Counted from the stretch's first letter, positions 8,310-17,028 are shown. The stretch is DNA of 64,000 nucleotides from Lentzea albidocapillata subsp. violacea (GCF_900100275.1 NZ_FNET01000005.1:393954-457953); one strand, 5' to 3'. Notes: generated by a model not told the origin, from the letters alone. Program-made: numbers and translations.

Positions 8310-8331
8310 TTAGCGGAAGTGCCGTGAGCTG

Positions 8332-8385
8332 CACCTTAGCAATGGGTCTTTTGAGGACGTCGTCAAAAGACCCATTGCCAAGGTG
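8332..8385 (+). repeat. Alpha-module inverted repeat (hairpin)
   Basis: Arms 8332-8354 and 8363-8385 pair over 23 bp with one mismatch around GGACGTCG. Each arm contains GCAATGGGTCTTTTGA, a variant of the alpha module, so this is alpha facing alpha. It could act as a bidirectional transcription terminator for the monooxygenase gene. Confidence 0.8.
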
Positions 8386-8439
8386 GTAGCGGGTGGGAAA
8401 TGAGCGATGAGGACGAGGTCGTCTGGGTACGGTCGGGGT

Positions 8440-8997
8440 GTGTCGGCGAGTACTCAGGTGATCGTTCTCAACGGTGGGTCCAGCTCGGGCAAGTCGGGGA
8501 TCGCGAGGTGTCTGCAGGCGGTGTTGCCGCAGGCGTGGCTGGCGATCGGGGTCGACACGTTGATCGACGTGATGCCCGCGCGGTTGCGGCTCGGTTCGGA
8601 GGGGATCGGGTTCGCGGGTGACGGCGAGGTCAGCGTCGGAGCCGAGTTCCGGATGCTGGAGGACGCGTGGATGGCCGGGGTCGCCTCGATGGTGCGCGCG
8701 GGGGCGCGGGTGATCGTGGACGACGTGTTCCTCGGTGGCGTCGAGTCTCGGCGTCGGTGGGAGAAGGCGCTCGACGGGCTGGACGTGGTGTGGGTCGGGG
8801 TGCGGTGTGATGCCGCCGTCGCCGCCGGGCGGGAGCTTTCCCGTGGTGATCGGGTCGCCGGGATGGCCGCGGCGCAGGCCGAGCTGGTGCATCGCGGGAT
8901 GAGGTACGACGTCGAGGTCGACAGTGCGAAGTCCGAGGCGGTCGAGTGCGCCAGGGTGATCGCCGCGAGGGTCGCCTCGCTATCGGCAACTGAGTGA
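8440..8997 (+). CDS. Chloramphenicol phosphotransferase-like kinase
   Basis: The GTG at 8440 ([20 protein letters not shown]) gives 185 residues, the usual size of this P-loop family; an ATG 33 bases upstream adds no conserved sequence. The Walker A motif GGSSSGKSG lies at residues 10-18, followed by [17 protein letters not shown] (the acidic segment containing the catalytic region) and [24 protein letters not shown]. Known members phosphorylate the 3-hydroxyl of chloramphenicol in a producer Streptomyces; most homologues have unknown substrates, and no antibiotic cluster is near, so a resistance role is only an inference. The gene is preceded by the repeat cluster. Confidence 0.8.
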   Translation: MSASTQVIVLNGGSSSGKSGIARCLQAVLPQAWLAIGVDTLIDVMPARLRLGSEGIGFAGDGEVSVGAEFRMLEDAWMAGVASMVRAGARVIVDDVFLGGVESRRRWEKALDGLDVVWVGVRCDAAVAAGRELSRGDRVAGMAAAQAELVHRGMRYDVEVDSAKSEAVECARVIAARVASLSATE

Positions 8998-9022
8998 TCA
9001 GCCGCCGATCAGGAGCGCTTCA

Positions 9023-9604
9023 TCAGGAGCGCCTCATCAGGAAGCACGCGAAACCGCTCCCGCGAGCGGGCTCGGCGAGCCGCTCGATCTCGAACGACGC
9101 CCCGAACAGCCGCTGCTCGCCACCCTCGGCGAGACCGGGGAACCGGCCGCCACGGCGCTTCCACCACGGGATCTCGTCGTAGAAGCACCACATCAGGAAC
9201 AACGAGCCGGGGTGCGACAGGCGGTGAACCGTCGCCGCCATCGCGTCCTGGGCGGGTCCGCGCAGGTCATCGAGCACGCTGTAGTCGACGAGCAGGTCGA
9301 ACGTCCCGGAGATCCCGGGGATCGAGGTCGCGGTCAGGTCGCCGGGTAGCCACTCGATCGACAACGACGGCGGGGTCGCGCGCCGGGCCTTCGCCAGGCC
9401 GACGGGGGAGTAGTCGACGCCCGTCACGTCGAAGCCGTGCTCCGCGAGGAAGATCGAGTTCGCCCCGCTGCCGCACCCGAGGTCGATCGCGCGGCCGGGC
9501 ACGATCCGTCCCGACGTCACCAGGTCCACGAGTTCGGAACGGGCTTCGCCCTCCCACGGCGCCCACGTCCGGTACATGAAGTTGTACGCCCAGCGACCGA
9601 CCAT
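9023..9604 (-). CDS. Class I SAM-dependent methyltransferase
   Basis: The ATG at 9604 has GGGAGGA upstream and gives 193 residues; an earlier ATG at 9640 lies inside the upstream terminator and is unlikely. Motif I is IDLGCGSGANSIFLAE, followed by VTGVDYSPVGLAKAR and a motif IV-like FDLLVDYSVLDDL. The C-terminus ends FACFLMRRS. Substrate unknown; the fold resembles small-molecule or thiopurine-type methyltransferases. The last codons overlap a short direct repeat (TCAGGAGCGC twice, 9012-9034). Confidence 0.8.
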   Translation of the reverse strand: MVGRWAYNFMYRTWAPWEGEARSELVDLVTSGRIVPGRAIDLGCGSGANSIFLAEHGFDVTGVDYSPVGLAKARRATPPSLSIEWLPGDLTATSIPGISGTFDLLVDYSVLDDLRGPAQDAMAATVHRLSHPGSLFLMWCFYDEIPWWKRRGGRFPGLAEGGEQRLFGASFEIERLAEPARGSGFACFLMRRS

Positions 9605-9627
9605 CCCAAGTCCTCCCAACGAAAACG

Positions 9628-9655
9628 GGGCCGCCGACACGTGTCAGCGGCCCCG
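9628..9655 (-). terminator. Terminator after the semialdehyde dehydrogenase
   Basis: GGGGCCGC and GCGGCCCC form an 8-bp GC stem, extended by the imperfect GACAC/GTGTC inner pairs. It sits 17 bases beyond the dehydrogenase stop and before the methyltransferase start, so it probably ends the iclR-udh-dehydrogenase transcript. Confidence 0.7.
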
Positions 9656-9672
9656 GTCATCCGGATGTCCTC

Positions 9673-11175
9673 TCAGTGCACGCCGAGCACACCGTCCACC
9701 CGGCGCGGAATGCCGAGCGGGTTCGCGTCCTGCAACTCCGCCGGCAGCAATGCGTCCGGCCACGACTGGTATGTCACCGGCGCGATCCAGCGGCGGATCG
9801 ACGTGGCGCCCACCGACGTGTGCAGCGGGTTCGTCGTCGACGGCCACGGTCCACCGTGGTGCTGACCCCACGCCACCGCGACACCGGTCGGCCACGCGTT
9901 GAAGATGATCCGGCCCGCCACGTGCCGCAGGACCTCGGCGACCTCACCGGCCTGCGCGTGGTCCGACTCGGCGGCGTGCACCGTGCCGGTCAGCGTGCCC
10001 GGCAGCTTCGCGAGCACCGAGTGCAGCTCCTCCGGCGACGAGTACGTCACGACCAGCGCGGCCGGGCCGAAGTGCTCCTCGGTCAGCTTCTCGAGGTTCT
10101 CCTCGAACACCTTCACCGACGTGCTGAACAGCAACGGTGCCACGGCCCACGCCTCGTCCGGGCGGGCACCCGTCGACACGACGGAGACGAGGTCCGACGC
10201 GGCCAGCGCGTCCGTGCCCGCCTTGTAGGAGTCGCACATCCGCTCGTTCAGCATCGCGCCACCCGACGAGGCGGCGACCGCCTCGCCCAGCGCCTCCACG
10301 ATCGACTCCGGCGCGAACACCAGACCTGGGTTCGTGCAGAACTGCCCGACACCCATCACCAGCGACTGCGCGAAACCGGCGGCGATCTCCGGGGTGGCCG
10401 CGCCGGGCAGGATCACCGTCGGGTTCACGCTGCCGAGCTCGCCGTAGAACGGGATCGGGTCCGGCCGGCCCTGCGCCAGGTCGAACAGCGCCCGGCCGCC
10501 ACCGGTGGAGCCGGTGAAACCGACGGCCCGCACGGCGGAGTGCTTCACCAGCGCGACACCGGACTCGGTGCCGTACACGATGCCGAACACGCCCTCGGGC
10601 GCACCGGCCTTCCGCAGCGCGTCGATCACCACCCGGGCGGTCTCGCGCGACGTCGACGGGTGCGCCGAATGTGCCTTCACCACAACGGAACAACCGGACG
10701 CCAGCGCGGAAGCCGTGTCACCACCGGCGACCGAGAACGCGAACGGGAAGTTCGACGCGGAAAACACCGCGACCGTCCCCAAAGGACGGAGAACGCGCCG
10801 CAGCACCGGGCGCGGCGGGATGATGTCCGGGTTCGCCGTGTCCAAAGTGGCCTCGACGTAACTGCCCTCGCGCAACACCTCGCCGAACAGCCGCAGCTGG
10901 TTCGTCGTGCGCTTGAGCTCGGTCGTCAGCCGCGGCGCGCCCAGCGCCGTCTCGCCGTCCGCCGTCTCCACGAGCAACGCCGACTCGGCGTCCAGCGCGT
11001 CCGCGACCTTCTCCAGCACCACGGCACGATCCGCCGCCGGAACGACCGACCACGCCGAGAACGCGACGGCCGCGGCTGACGCGATGCGGTCGACCTCGCT
11101 GTCGGGGGTCTTCGCAACCGGTTCGCCGAACGGCTGACCGGTGCGCGGGTTGTATCCCTGCACGACGTGGCTCAA
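9673..11175 (-). CDS. 2-oxoglutarate semialdehyde (2,5-dioxopentanoate) dehydrogenase
   Basis: A TTG start at 11175 with GGAGG 7 bases upstream gives 500 residues and overlaps the stop of the uronate dehydrogenase gene as TTGA. It is an aldehyde dehydrogenase: catalytic region SASNFPFAFS (Asn 142), VVVKAHSAHP (Lys 167), PFYGELGSVNP (Glu 246) and GVGQFCTNPG (Cys 280). The GQFCTNPG form, the HPSTS segment and the long C-terminal part are typical of the semialdehyde dehydrogenases that finish sugar-acid oxidation, forming 2-oxoglutarate with NAD(P)+. The neighbouring uronate, glucarate and ketodeoxyglucarate genes make this assignment firm. Confidence 0.92.
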   Translation of the reverse strand: MSHVVQGYNPRTGQPFGEPVAKTPDSEVDRIASAAAVAFSAWSVVPAADRAVVLEKVADALDAESALLVETADGETALGAPRLTTELKRTTNQLRLFGEVLREGSYVEATLDTANPDIIPPRPVLRRVLRPLGTVAVFSASNFPFAFSVAGGDTASALASGCSVVVKAHSAHPSTSRETARVVIDALRKAGAPEGVFGIVYGTESGVALVKHSAVRAVGFTGSTGGGRALFDLAQGRPDPIPFYGELGSVNPTVILPGAATPEIAAGFAQSLVMGVGQFCTNPGLVFAPESIVEALGEAVAASSGGAMLNERMCDSYKAGTDALAASDLVSVVSTGARPDEAWAVAPLLFSTSVKVFEENLEKLTEEHFGPAALVVTYSSPEELHSVLAKLPGTLTGTVHAAESDHAQAGEVAEVLRHVAGRIIFNAWPTGVAVAWGQHHGGPWPSTTNPLHTSVGATSIRRWIAPVTYQSWPDALLPAELQDANPLGIPRRVDGVLGVH

Positions 11176-11996
11176 CGCCCTGCCTCCTTGACTGCCGTGT
11201 CGAAATCGGGGCCGCACCAGGCCCCGCCCACGTACTTCGCCGCGGGTGACGAGGGGTCGAGCTCGCCGTGCTGCTCCAGCACGGCGGCCGCGTACTCCTC
11301 GGAGTCGTCCTGCGGCTCGTAACCCAGCGCGCGGGCCTCGTCCAGCGAGAACCAGCCGCGCTTGTTGCCGGAAACGCCCCACACGATCCGGAATCCCGGT
11401 GACGGAGCGGAAAGACACGCCTCGAACAGGCGCGCGCCGTCGTCCGGTGACATCCACGTCGACAACATTCGCACGTCACGCGGCTTCTCGAAGCACGAGC
11501 CGATGCGGATCGCGATCACGTCCATGCCGTAGCGGTCGGCGTACAGCGACCCCAACGCCTCCAGCGCCACCTTGGACACGCCGTAGTAGGTGTCCGGGCG
11601 CGGGAACGCGTAGTCGCCCGCCTCACCGTCGGCGCGCTCCAGGTAGCCGACGGCGTGGTTCGAGCTGGCCAGAACGACGCGGCGAACGCCGGCCCGCCGC
11701 GCGGCCTCCAGCAGCGTGTGCGTGCCGTCGATGTTGACGCGCAGGATCTTGTCCCACGACTCCTCGAGGCTGTGACCACCGAGGTGGATCACCGCGTCGA
11801 CGTCCTTCATCGCGGCTTCCATCGCGGCCATGTCGGTCACCGACGCCTCGACGAGCTCGACGTTCTCGCCGTCGGCGGCCGCGGGCAGTTCCGCGATGTC
11901 CAGCAGCCTCAGGACGCGGCCCTCAGTGGCGAGGCGGGTACGCATGAGCGTGCCCACCCCGCCGCCGGCGCCGGTGATCAGGATGCGTGCGGTCAC
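11172..11996 (-). CDS. udh: Uronate dehydrogenase
   Basis: 274 residues, a short-chain-dehydrogenase fold without the long epimerase C-terminus. The nucleotide motif GAGGGVG is at residues 9-15, LLDIAEL follows, SSNHAVGYL gives the catalytic serine region at 111-119, and Y138-x3-K142 (YGVSK) is the active pair. SNHAVGYLE and RIGSCFEKP are features of uronate dehydrogenases (EC 1.1.1.203), which oxidise D-glucuronate or D-galacturonate at C1 to the aldarolactone using NAD+. It starts 42 bases after the regulator stop and is translationally coupled to the next gene, the last step of the pathway. Confidence 0.92.
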   Translation of the reverse strand: MTARILITGAGGGVGTLMRTRLATEGRVLRLLDIAELPAAADGENVELVEASVTDMAAMEAAMKDVDAVIHLGGHSLEESWDKILRVNIDGTHTLLEAARRAGVRRVVLASSNHAVGYLERADGEAGDYAFPRPDTYYGVSKVALEALGSLYADRYGMDVIAIRIGSCFEKPRDVRMLSTWMSPDDGARLFEACLSAPSPGFRIVWGVSGNKRGWFSLDEARALGYEPQDDSEEYAAAVLEQHGELDPSSPAAKYVGGAWCGPDFDTAVKEAGR

Positions 11997-12038
11997 GGGT
12001 TGGACCCCTCCGTCTTGTTCAGGTGTTCTGTCAAAATC

Positions 12039-12827
12039 TCAGCGACCGAACTGGCGGAGGAGCTCGGTGATCGTCCGGGCGGCGTCGAGCAGGGCCGAGA
12101 TGACCTGCCGCTCGTGCTCCGGAGTCAGTCTGCCCAGCGGGACCGAGCAACTCATGGCGTCCAGCACGGGATTGCGGTATGGCAGCGCCACCGCGAAACA
12201 GCCCAGGCCGGGCGTGTTCTCCTCGCGTTCGTGGGCGTACCCGACGTTGCGGAACCCGGCGAGCTGCTCGTGCAACGCCGCCCGATCGATCACGGTTTTC
12301 GGGGTCAGCGGCGCCAGGTCGTGGGGGAGGATCAGGTCGACCTCCTCCGGCGTGCGCGTCGAGAGCACGGCCTTGCCCAGCGACGTCGAGTGCGCGGGCA
12401 GCCGGCGGCCGACGCGCGAGACGACACGCAGGTGGTGCTCGGACTCGCGGCTCGCCAGGTAGACGACGTCCGCGCCGTCCAAACGGGCAAGGTGCACGGT
12501 CTCGTTGATCTCCTGGCGGACCTGCTCCATCACACGGATCGCCGCGCGCACCACCGGGTCGTGGTCCAAATAGGACGTACCGACGAGCAGCGCGCGCACG
12601 CCGATGCCGTACGTGCCCCTGTCCGAGTCGACCTCCACCCAGCCACGCGCCACGAGCGTCTGCAACAGCATGTAGAGGCTGGACTTGGGATAGCTGAGCT
12701 CGCGGTGCAGCTCGGTGAGCGTCAGCCTGCGGTCTGACGCGGACAGCACTTCGAGCAGCTCCACCGTGCGGTCGGCGGACTTGACCGCGCCCGGACGAGC
12801 TGTGCCCTTGTCGATCGGCGACGCCAC
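12039..12827 (-). CDS. IclR family regulator of uronate catabolism
   Basis: 262 residues. Residues about 15-75 form the winged helix (RTVELLEVLSASDRRLTLTELHRELSYPKSSLYMLLQTL), and the rest is the GAF-like effector domain with HLARLDGADVVYLASRES and LPAHSTSLGKAVLST. IclR proteins of this type usually sense a pathway intermediate. It heads the minus-strand operon with udh and the semialdehyde dehydrogenase and is divergent from the transporter operon, so control of both is inferred. The effector would most likely be an aldarate, ketodeoxyglucarate or the uronate itself. Confidence 0.88.
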   Translation of the reverse strand: MASPIDKGTARPGAVKSADRTVELLEVLSASDRRLTLTELHRELSYPKSSLYMLLQTLVARGWVEVDSDRGTYGIGVRALLVGTSYLDHDPVVRAAIRVMEQVRQEINETVHLARLDGADVVYLASRESEHHLRVVSRVGRRLPAHSTSLGKAVLSTRTPEEVDLILPHDLAPLTPKTVIDRAALHEQLAGFRNVGYAHEREENTPGLGCFAVALPYRNPVLDAMSCSVPLGRLTPEHERQVISALLDAARTITELLRQFGR

Positions 12828-12860
12828 CTGGCCTCCTCGTAACAGGAAAGCAACTTGCCC

Positions 12861-12890
12861 TTGACACGTTGCTGTGCCGATTCTTACAGT
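12861..12890 (+). promoter_or_regulatory. Promoter of the uronate transporter operon
   Basis: A consensus -35 TTGACA (12861-12866) is followed after 18 bases by TACAGT (12885-12890). Transcription would start near 12897 and lead to the binding-protein gene at 12952. Confidence 0.55.
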
Positions 12891-12919
12891 CCTGCACCAG
12901 GTTCACAAGTACGACCCAG

Positions 12920-12935
12920 GTTCATGTATCTGAAC
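12920..12935. promoter_or_regulatory. Candidate IclR operator
   Basis: GTTCA and TGAAC are inverted around TGTATC. CCAGGTTCA also occurs twice in direct orientation (12897-12905 and 12916-12924). The sites overlap the predicted transcription start and leader of the transporter operon, a position where IclR binding would repress. Confidence 0.4.
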
Positions 12936-12951
12936 ACGAAGGGCTCCGACG

Positions 12952-14271
12952 ATGCGCCGTAGAACTGCCACAACACTTGCCACGCTGGGCGTGGCCGCGC
13001 TGCTCGCGGGTTGCGGCAGCGGTGGCACCACGGCCGCGTCGAGCAAAGACCCGAACAAGCCCCTCGAGGTGTGGACCCGCTCGACGGAGGCAACCGCGAA
13101 GGTCTACGCGAAGATCTTCAAGTCGTTCACCGAGAAGACCGGTGTGCAGGTCGACTACAAGCCGATCTTCAACGACTTCGACAAGCAGGTGCAGCAGCGC
13201 GCCGCGTCGAAGGACCTCCCCGACATCGTCATCACCGACACCGGTTCGCTCGGCAACTTCGTCAAGCAGGGCTGGACGACCGAGGTCAGCAAGAACGACG
13301 TCGCGGGCAGCGGCGACATCGTCGACCGCGCGTGGAACAACGGGAAGGGCGCGGACGGCAAGTTCTACGCCATTCCCTACTCCACCCAGGCGATGGTCAC
13401 GCTGATCCGCAAGGACTGGCGCGAGAAGCTCGGCAAGCCGATCCCCACCACGTGGGAGGAGCTCGACGACCTCGCGAGGGCCTTCACCCGCGACGACCCC
13501 GACGGCAACGGGCAGAACGACACCTACGGCATGCTGGTGCCGGGCACGACCGACCGCGGCTACCTCGGCTGGTGGGCGGCCAGCTACATCTGGCAGGGCG
13601 GCGGCGACATCCTCGAGGACGAGGGCGACGGCAAGTTCCGCGTCGGCATCGACTCGCCGGAGTCGACCAAGGCCGTCGAACGGCTGCGCAAGCTCTTCTG
13701 CGAGGACAAGGTCATGCAGCCCGGCTCGCTGACCCTCGGCACGAACGACGCGCACCCGCTGTTCGAGTCGGGCAAGAGCGGCATCTACCTCACCGGCCCG
13801 TACATGATCGGCCGCTTCGACAAGTCGCTCGGCAAGGACAAGTACGAGGTCGTCGCGTCCCCGAAGGGCCCGGCCGGCGCCACGGTGCTCGGTGAGGGCG
13901 AGAACATCTACCAGATGGCCGGCTCCGCCAAGACCGCCGACCAGAAGAAGCTCGCCGAGTACCTGATCACGCCCGAGGCGCAGCAGGCCGGCATGAAGGG
14001 TGACCCGCAGCCGGTCGTCCGCCTCCCCGTGAACAAGACCGTCGACGTCAACGCGACGTACAAGGACCCGCGCTGGGCGACCGTGGCGGGCGTGTACTCC
14101 AGCGAGGCGCGGCCGTTCCCCAGCGTTCCGAACTTCGCGCCGTTCCGGCAGAAGACCTCGGAGACCCTGAACTCCATCTTCGCGAAGTGCCCCGCTGACT
14201 CCTCGGCCGAGCTGAAGACGCTCGCGGAAGCGCTCAAGAAGGAACTCGAGAACCAGAAGGCGTCGAAGTGA
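12952..14271 (+). CDS. Sugar ABC transporter substrate-binding lipoprotein
   Basis: 439 residues beginning with a signal peptide and lipobox LLAGC (Cys about 22). The body is a family 1 solute-binding protein: PLEVWTRSTEATAKVYAKIF, DIVITDTGSLGNFVKQG, FYAIPYSTQAMVTLIRKDW, PTTWEELDDLARAFT and the C-terminal RPFPSVPNFAPFRQKTSETL. Such proteins bind mono- or oligosaccharides outside the membrane and deliver them to two permeases, which follow directly with GTGA overlap. The uronate-degradation genes in the same operon suggest a uronate or uronide (for example an oligogalacturonide) as ligand. Confidence 0.9.
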   Translation: MRRRTATTLATLGVAALLAGCGSGGTTAASSKDPNKPLEVWTRSTEATAKVYAKIFKSFTEKTGVQVDYKPIFNDFDKQVQQRAASKDLPDIVITDTGSLGNFVKQGWTTEVSKNDVAGSGDIVDRAWNNGKGADGKFYAIPYSTQAMVTLIRKDWREKLGKPIPTTWEELDDLARAFTRDDPDGNGQNDTYGMLVPGTTDRGYLGWWAASYIWQGGGDILEDEGDGKFRVGIDSPESTKAVERLRKLFCEDKVMQPGSLTLGTNDAHPLFESGKSGIYLTGPYMIGRFDKSLGKDKYEVVASPKGPAGATVLGEGENIYQMAGSAKTADQKKLAEYLITPEAQQAGMKGDPQPVVRLPVNKTVDVNATYKDPRWATVAGVYSSEARPFPSVPNFAPFRQKTSETLNSIFAKCPADSSAELKTLAEALKKELENQKASK

Positions 14272-15239
14272 CCGCTGTTCAATCACTCGGCGACACCCGA
14301 GACGTGGGCTCGACGGCTAGTGGCGGCGGTGCCGTCGAAACCCACCCCGTGAGGCGGCGCCGCCGGCGTCGCCTCACGGGAGCCACCTTCGTCCCGTGGC
14401 TCTTTCTCTTCCCCGCCGCGCTGATCTTCCTGGTCTTCAAGTTCATCCCGATGGCGGAGGGCATCCGGCTCTCGCTGTTCGAGGTCCGGCCGTTCCTCGG
14501 CGACATCTTCGTCGGCTTCAAGAACTACGCGACGATCCTGCAGGACGAGAAGTTCCTGACCGCCAGCTGGCACACCCTCGTGCTGGCCGGCGGTCAGACG
14601 GTCGGCGCGATGGTGATCGGCTTCTTCCTGGCGTTGCTGCTGGAAGGCCACACCAAGTCGTTGTGGTTCGTGCGGTCCGCGGTGTTCCTGCCCGTCGTGG
14701 CGGCCACCGCGGTCATCGGTGAGATCTGGCGGTTGTTCTTCTACCCGGCGCCAGAAGGCTTCCTCAACGAGCTCATCTCGTGGGTCGGCCTCGGGCCCTG
14801 GGAGTACATCCACAGCACGGACACCTCGCTGGTGTCGGTCATGTTCGTCGGCATCTGGAAGCACGCGCCGTACGACATGGTGCTGATCCTCGCCGGGCTC
14901 GCGGGCATCGACCGCCAGCAGTACGAGGCCGCCGCGATCGACGGAGCCACGACACCGCAACGGATCTGGAACGTCACGCTCCCCGCGCTGCGGCCCGTCA
15001 TCACGATCCTGCTGACGCTGGCGGCGATCCGCGGCCTGCGCGTCTTCACCGAGGTGTACGTGCTCACCGGCGGTGGTCCCGCCGGGTCGACCGACGTGTG
15101 GATGACCCGCGTCTACACCACGGCGTTCGAACAGTCCGAAGCCGGACTCGCATCCGCTGGTTCCGTGCTCTTGTTCCTGGTTACCTTGATTTTGACGGTC
15201 AGCGTGCAGTGGTACCGCCGCAGGAGGGAAGCGCGATGA
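14268..15239 (+). CDS. Sugar ABC transporter permease, MalF type
   Basis: 323 residues, starting at a GTG that overlaps the previous stop (GTGA). A basic N-terminal tail (VRRRRRRRLTG) precedes six predicted membrane helices, the first around residues 42-64. The EAA loop that docks the ATPase is present (EAAAIDGATTPQRIWNVTLPALRP). It pairs with the next permease as the membrane channel for the binding protein. No ATPase gene is in the operon, so it presumably uses a shared MsmK/MsiK-type ATPase coded elsewhere. Confidence 0.9.
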   Translation: MTAVQSLGDTRDVGSTASGGGAVETHPVRRRRRRRLTGATFVPWLFLFPAALIFLVFKFIPMAEGIRLSLFEVRPFLGDIFVGFKNYATILQDEKFLTASWHTLVLAGGQTVGAMVIGFFLALLLEGHTKSLWFVRSAVFLPVVAATAVIGEIWRLFFYPAPEGFLNELISWVGLGPWEYIHSTDTSLVSVMFVGIWKHAPYDMVLILAGLAGIDRQQYEAAAIDGATTPQRIWNVTLPALRPVITILLTLAAIRGLRVFTEVYVLTGGGPAGSTDVWMTRVYTTAFEQSEAGLASAGSVLLFLVTLILTVSVQWYRRRREAR

Positions 15240-16117
15240 GCACTGTCAACTCAAGCCGCTTCGACAGCGCCATCGGCTGGTCCGCCCGCCCGGACGCGTG
15301 GCTCAGCAGGGGCATCCGGTTCCTTTTCAGTGCCCTCGCTGTAATCCTTTTCTGCGGTCCGCTGCTGGTCATCTTCTCCGGCGCGTTCGACCACAACCCG
15401 GACCCGACCAAGCTGTCGGTGATCCCGGAGAACCCGTCGCTGATCAACTTCCAGGTCGCGGCGGAGAACAAGATCTGGCGCTACCTGATGAACTCGTTGA
15501 TCATCGCCGGTGGTGCGCTGCTGCTGCAGCTGTCGGTGAGCGTTTTCGCCGCATACGCGTTGGCGCGCAAGAAGTTTCGCGGTCAGGCCATCGCCCTGTT
15601 GGTCATTCTTGCCACGATGATGTTGCCTGAGGAGGTCATCGCGATCCCGCTGTCGCTGGTGATCGGAGACCTGCCTCTGGTGCACGTGAGTCTCAAGGGC
15701 ACCCTGCTCGGCGTCATCCTCCCGTTGGGGGCTTGGGGTTTCTCCATCTTCGTCATGACGGAGTTCATGAAGGAGATCCCCAACGAACTGGAGGAGGCGG
15801 CCAAAGTGGACGGTGCCGGAGAGCTGCGCCTCTTCGCGCAGATCATTCTCCCGCTGTGCAAGCCCGCGCTCGGTGTCATCGCCGTGTTCGGCTTCAACAT
15901 GATTTGGGAGCAGTACCTGCTCCCCCTGATCGTCGCCGCTGACCCCTCCGATTACACGCTCACGGTCGCACTCCTCGCGCTTCGATCCGACGACATGGTC
16001 GGAACGGGCATCGTGCTGGCCGGTGCGTTGCTGGCGCTGGTACCGAGCTTGGTCGTGTACCTGTCGCTGCAGAAGTCCTTCCTGCGTGGGATCACCACCG
16101 GAGCGATCAAGGGATGA
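15236..16117 (+). CDS. Sugar ABC transporter permease, MalG type
   Basis: The ATG at 15236 overlaps the previous stop (ATGA) and follows AGGAGGGAAG, giving 293 residues; an upstream in-frame extension is just out-of-frame sequence of the MalF-type gene. Six membrane helices are predicted (first at about 28-50). The EAA loop reads LEEAAKVDGAGELRLFAQIILPLCKPALG. The last residues form an intact C-terminal tail (SFLRGITTGAIKG) typical of MalG-like permeases. It is translationally coupled to the dehydratase that follows. Confidence 0.9.
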   Translation: MSTVNSSRFDSAIGWSARPDAWLSRGIRFLFSALAVILFCGPLLVIFSGAFDHNPDPTKLSVIPENPSLINFQVAAENKIWRYLMNSLIIAGGALLLQLSVSVFAAYALARKKFRGQAIALLVILATMMLPEEVIAIPLSLVIGDLPLVHVSLKGTLLGVILPLGAWGFSIFVMTEFMKEIPNELEEAAKVDGAGELRLFAQIILPLCKPALGVIAVFGFNMIWEQYLLPLIVAADPSDYTLTVALLALRSDDMVGTGIVLAGALLALVPSLVVYLSLQKSFLRGITTGAIKG

Positions 16118-17028
16118 GTCTGGTTATGCAACTCGATGGTGTGCTGTTCTTTCCGGTGACCCCGTTCGACAGCGAGGGGAACATCGCGTACGACGTGCTC
16201 GCCGAGCACGTCAAGCACGGTGTCTCCGCCGGGCCGGGCGCGGTGTTCGCCGCCTGCGGCACCGGCGAGTTCCACGCGTTGGAGCTGGGTGAGTTCGAGC
16301 GCGCGGTGGCGGTCGCGGTCGAGGCGACCGCGGGCAAGGTGCCGGTCTTCGCCGGAGCGGGCGGTTCGGTCGCGGCGACCAAGCAGTTCGTGCAGGCGGC
16401 GGAACGCGCTGGTGCCAACGGCATCCTGCTGCTGCCGCCGTACCTGGTGTCCAACCCGGCCGCCGGTCTCGTGCGGTACGTGGCCGAGGTCGCCGGTGCC
16501 ACCGAACTGCCGATCATCGTGTACCAGCGCAACAACGCGCGGTTCACGCCGGAGACCGCGATCGAGGTCGCGCGCATCCCGAACGTCGTGGGCCTGAAGG
16601 ACGGCCTCGGCGACCTCGACCAGATGCAGCGGATCGTGCTGTCCGTCCGTGCCAACGTTGACAAGCCGTTCCAGTTCTTCAACGGCCTGCCGACCGCGGA
16701 GATGACGCAGCTCGCGTACCGGGCCATCGGCGTCGAGCTCTACTCGTCGGCGGTGTTCTGCTTCGCGCCGGAGATCTCGCTCGGCTTCTACAACGCCGTG
16801 CAGTCCGGCGACACCGAGCTCGTGAACCGGTTCCTCTTCGAGTTCTACAAGCCACTGGTCGAGCTGCGCGACAAGGTTCCCGGCTACGCGGTCTCTCTGG
16901 TGAAGGCCGCGGTGCGCGCGAACGGTCTCGAGGTCGGCGGCGTGCGGCCGCCGTTGATCGACCCGCTCGACGAGCACGTGGCCGCGCTCGACAAGATCAT
17001 CGCCGCGGGCAAGGCCCTGCTGAGCTGA
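16114..17028 (+). CDS. kdgD: 5-dehydro-4-deoxyglucarate dehydratase
   Basis: 304 residues of the dihydrodipicolinate synthase / N-acetylneuraminate lyase superfamily. The motif GTGEFHAL (about 49-56) replaces the usual GTTGE, Tyr 137 is in IIVYQRNN and the Schiff-base lysine is Lys 162 in VGLKDGLGD. These are hallmarks of KDG dehydratase (EC 4.2.1.41), which decarboxylates and dehydrates 5-keto-4-deoxy-glucarate to 2-oxoglutarate semialdehyde, CO2 and water. Start and preceding stop overlap as ATGA. Its product is the substrate of the minus-strand dehydrogenase at 9673-11175. Confidence 0.93.
   Translation: MSLVMQLDGVLFFPVTPFDSEGNIAYDVLAEHVKHGVSAGPGAVFAACGTGEFHALELGEFERAVAVAVEATAGKVPVFAGAGGSVAATKQFVQAAERAGANGILLLPPYLVSNPAAGLVRYVAEVAGATELPIIVYQRNNARFTPETAIEVARIPNVVGLKDGLGDLDQMQRIVLSVRANVDKPFQFFNGLPTAEMTQLAYRAIGVELYSSAVFCFAPEISLGFYNAVQSGDTELVNRFLFEFYKPLVELRDKVPGYAVSLVKAAVRANGLEVGGVRPPLIDPLDEHVAALDKIIAAGKALLS

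Noticed and set aside
8440..8997. Antibiotic resistance island around the chloramphenicol-phosphotransferase-like gene
   Set aside because: No biosynthetic or efflux genes are adjacent; most family members have unrelated or unknown substrates.
9012..9034. Tandem TCAGGAGCGC at the end of the methyltransferase gene
   Set aside because: Only two short copies, partly coding; most simply a small local duplication.
12952..12990. Possible longer start for the sugar-binding lipoprotein
   Set aside because: The ATG at 12952 directly precedes a good signal peptide and lipobox; no alternative gives a better n-region.
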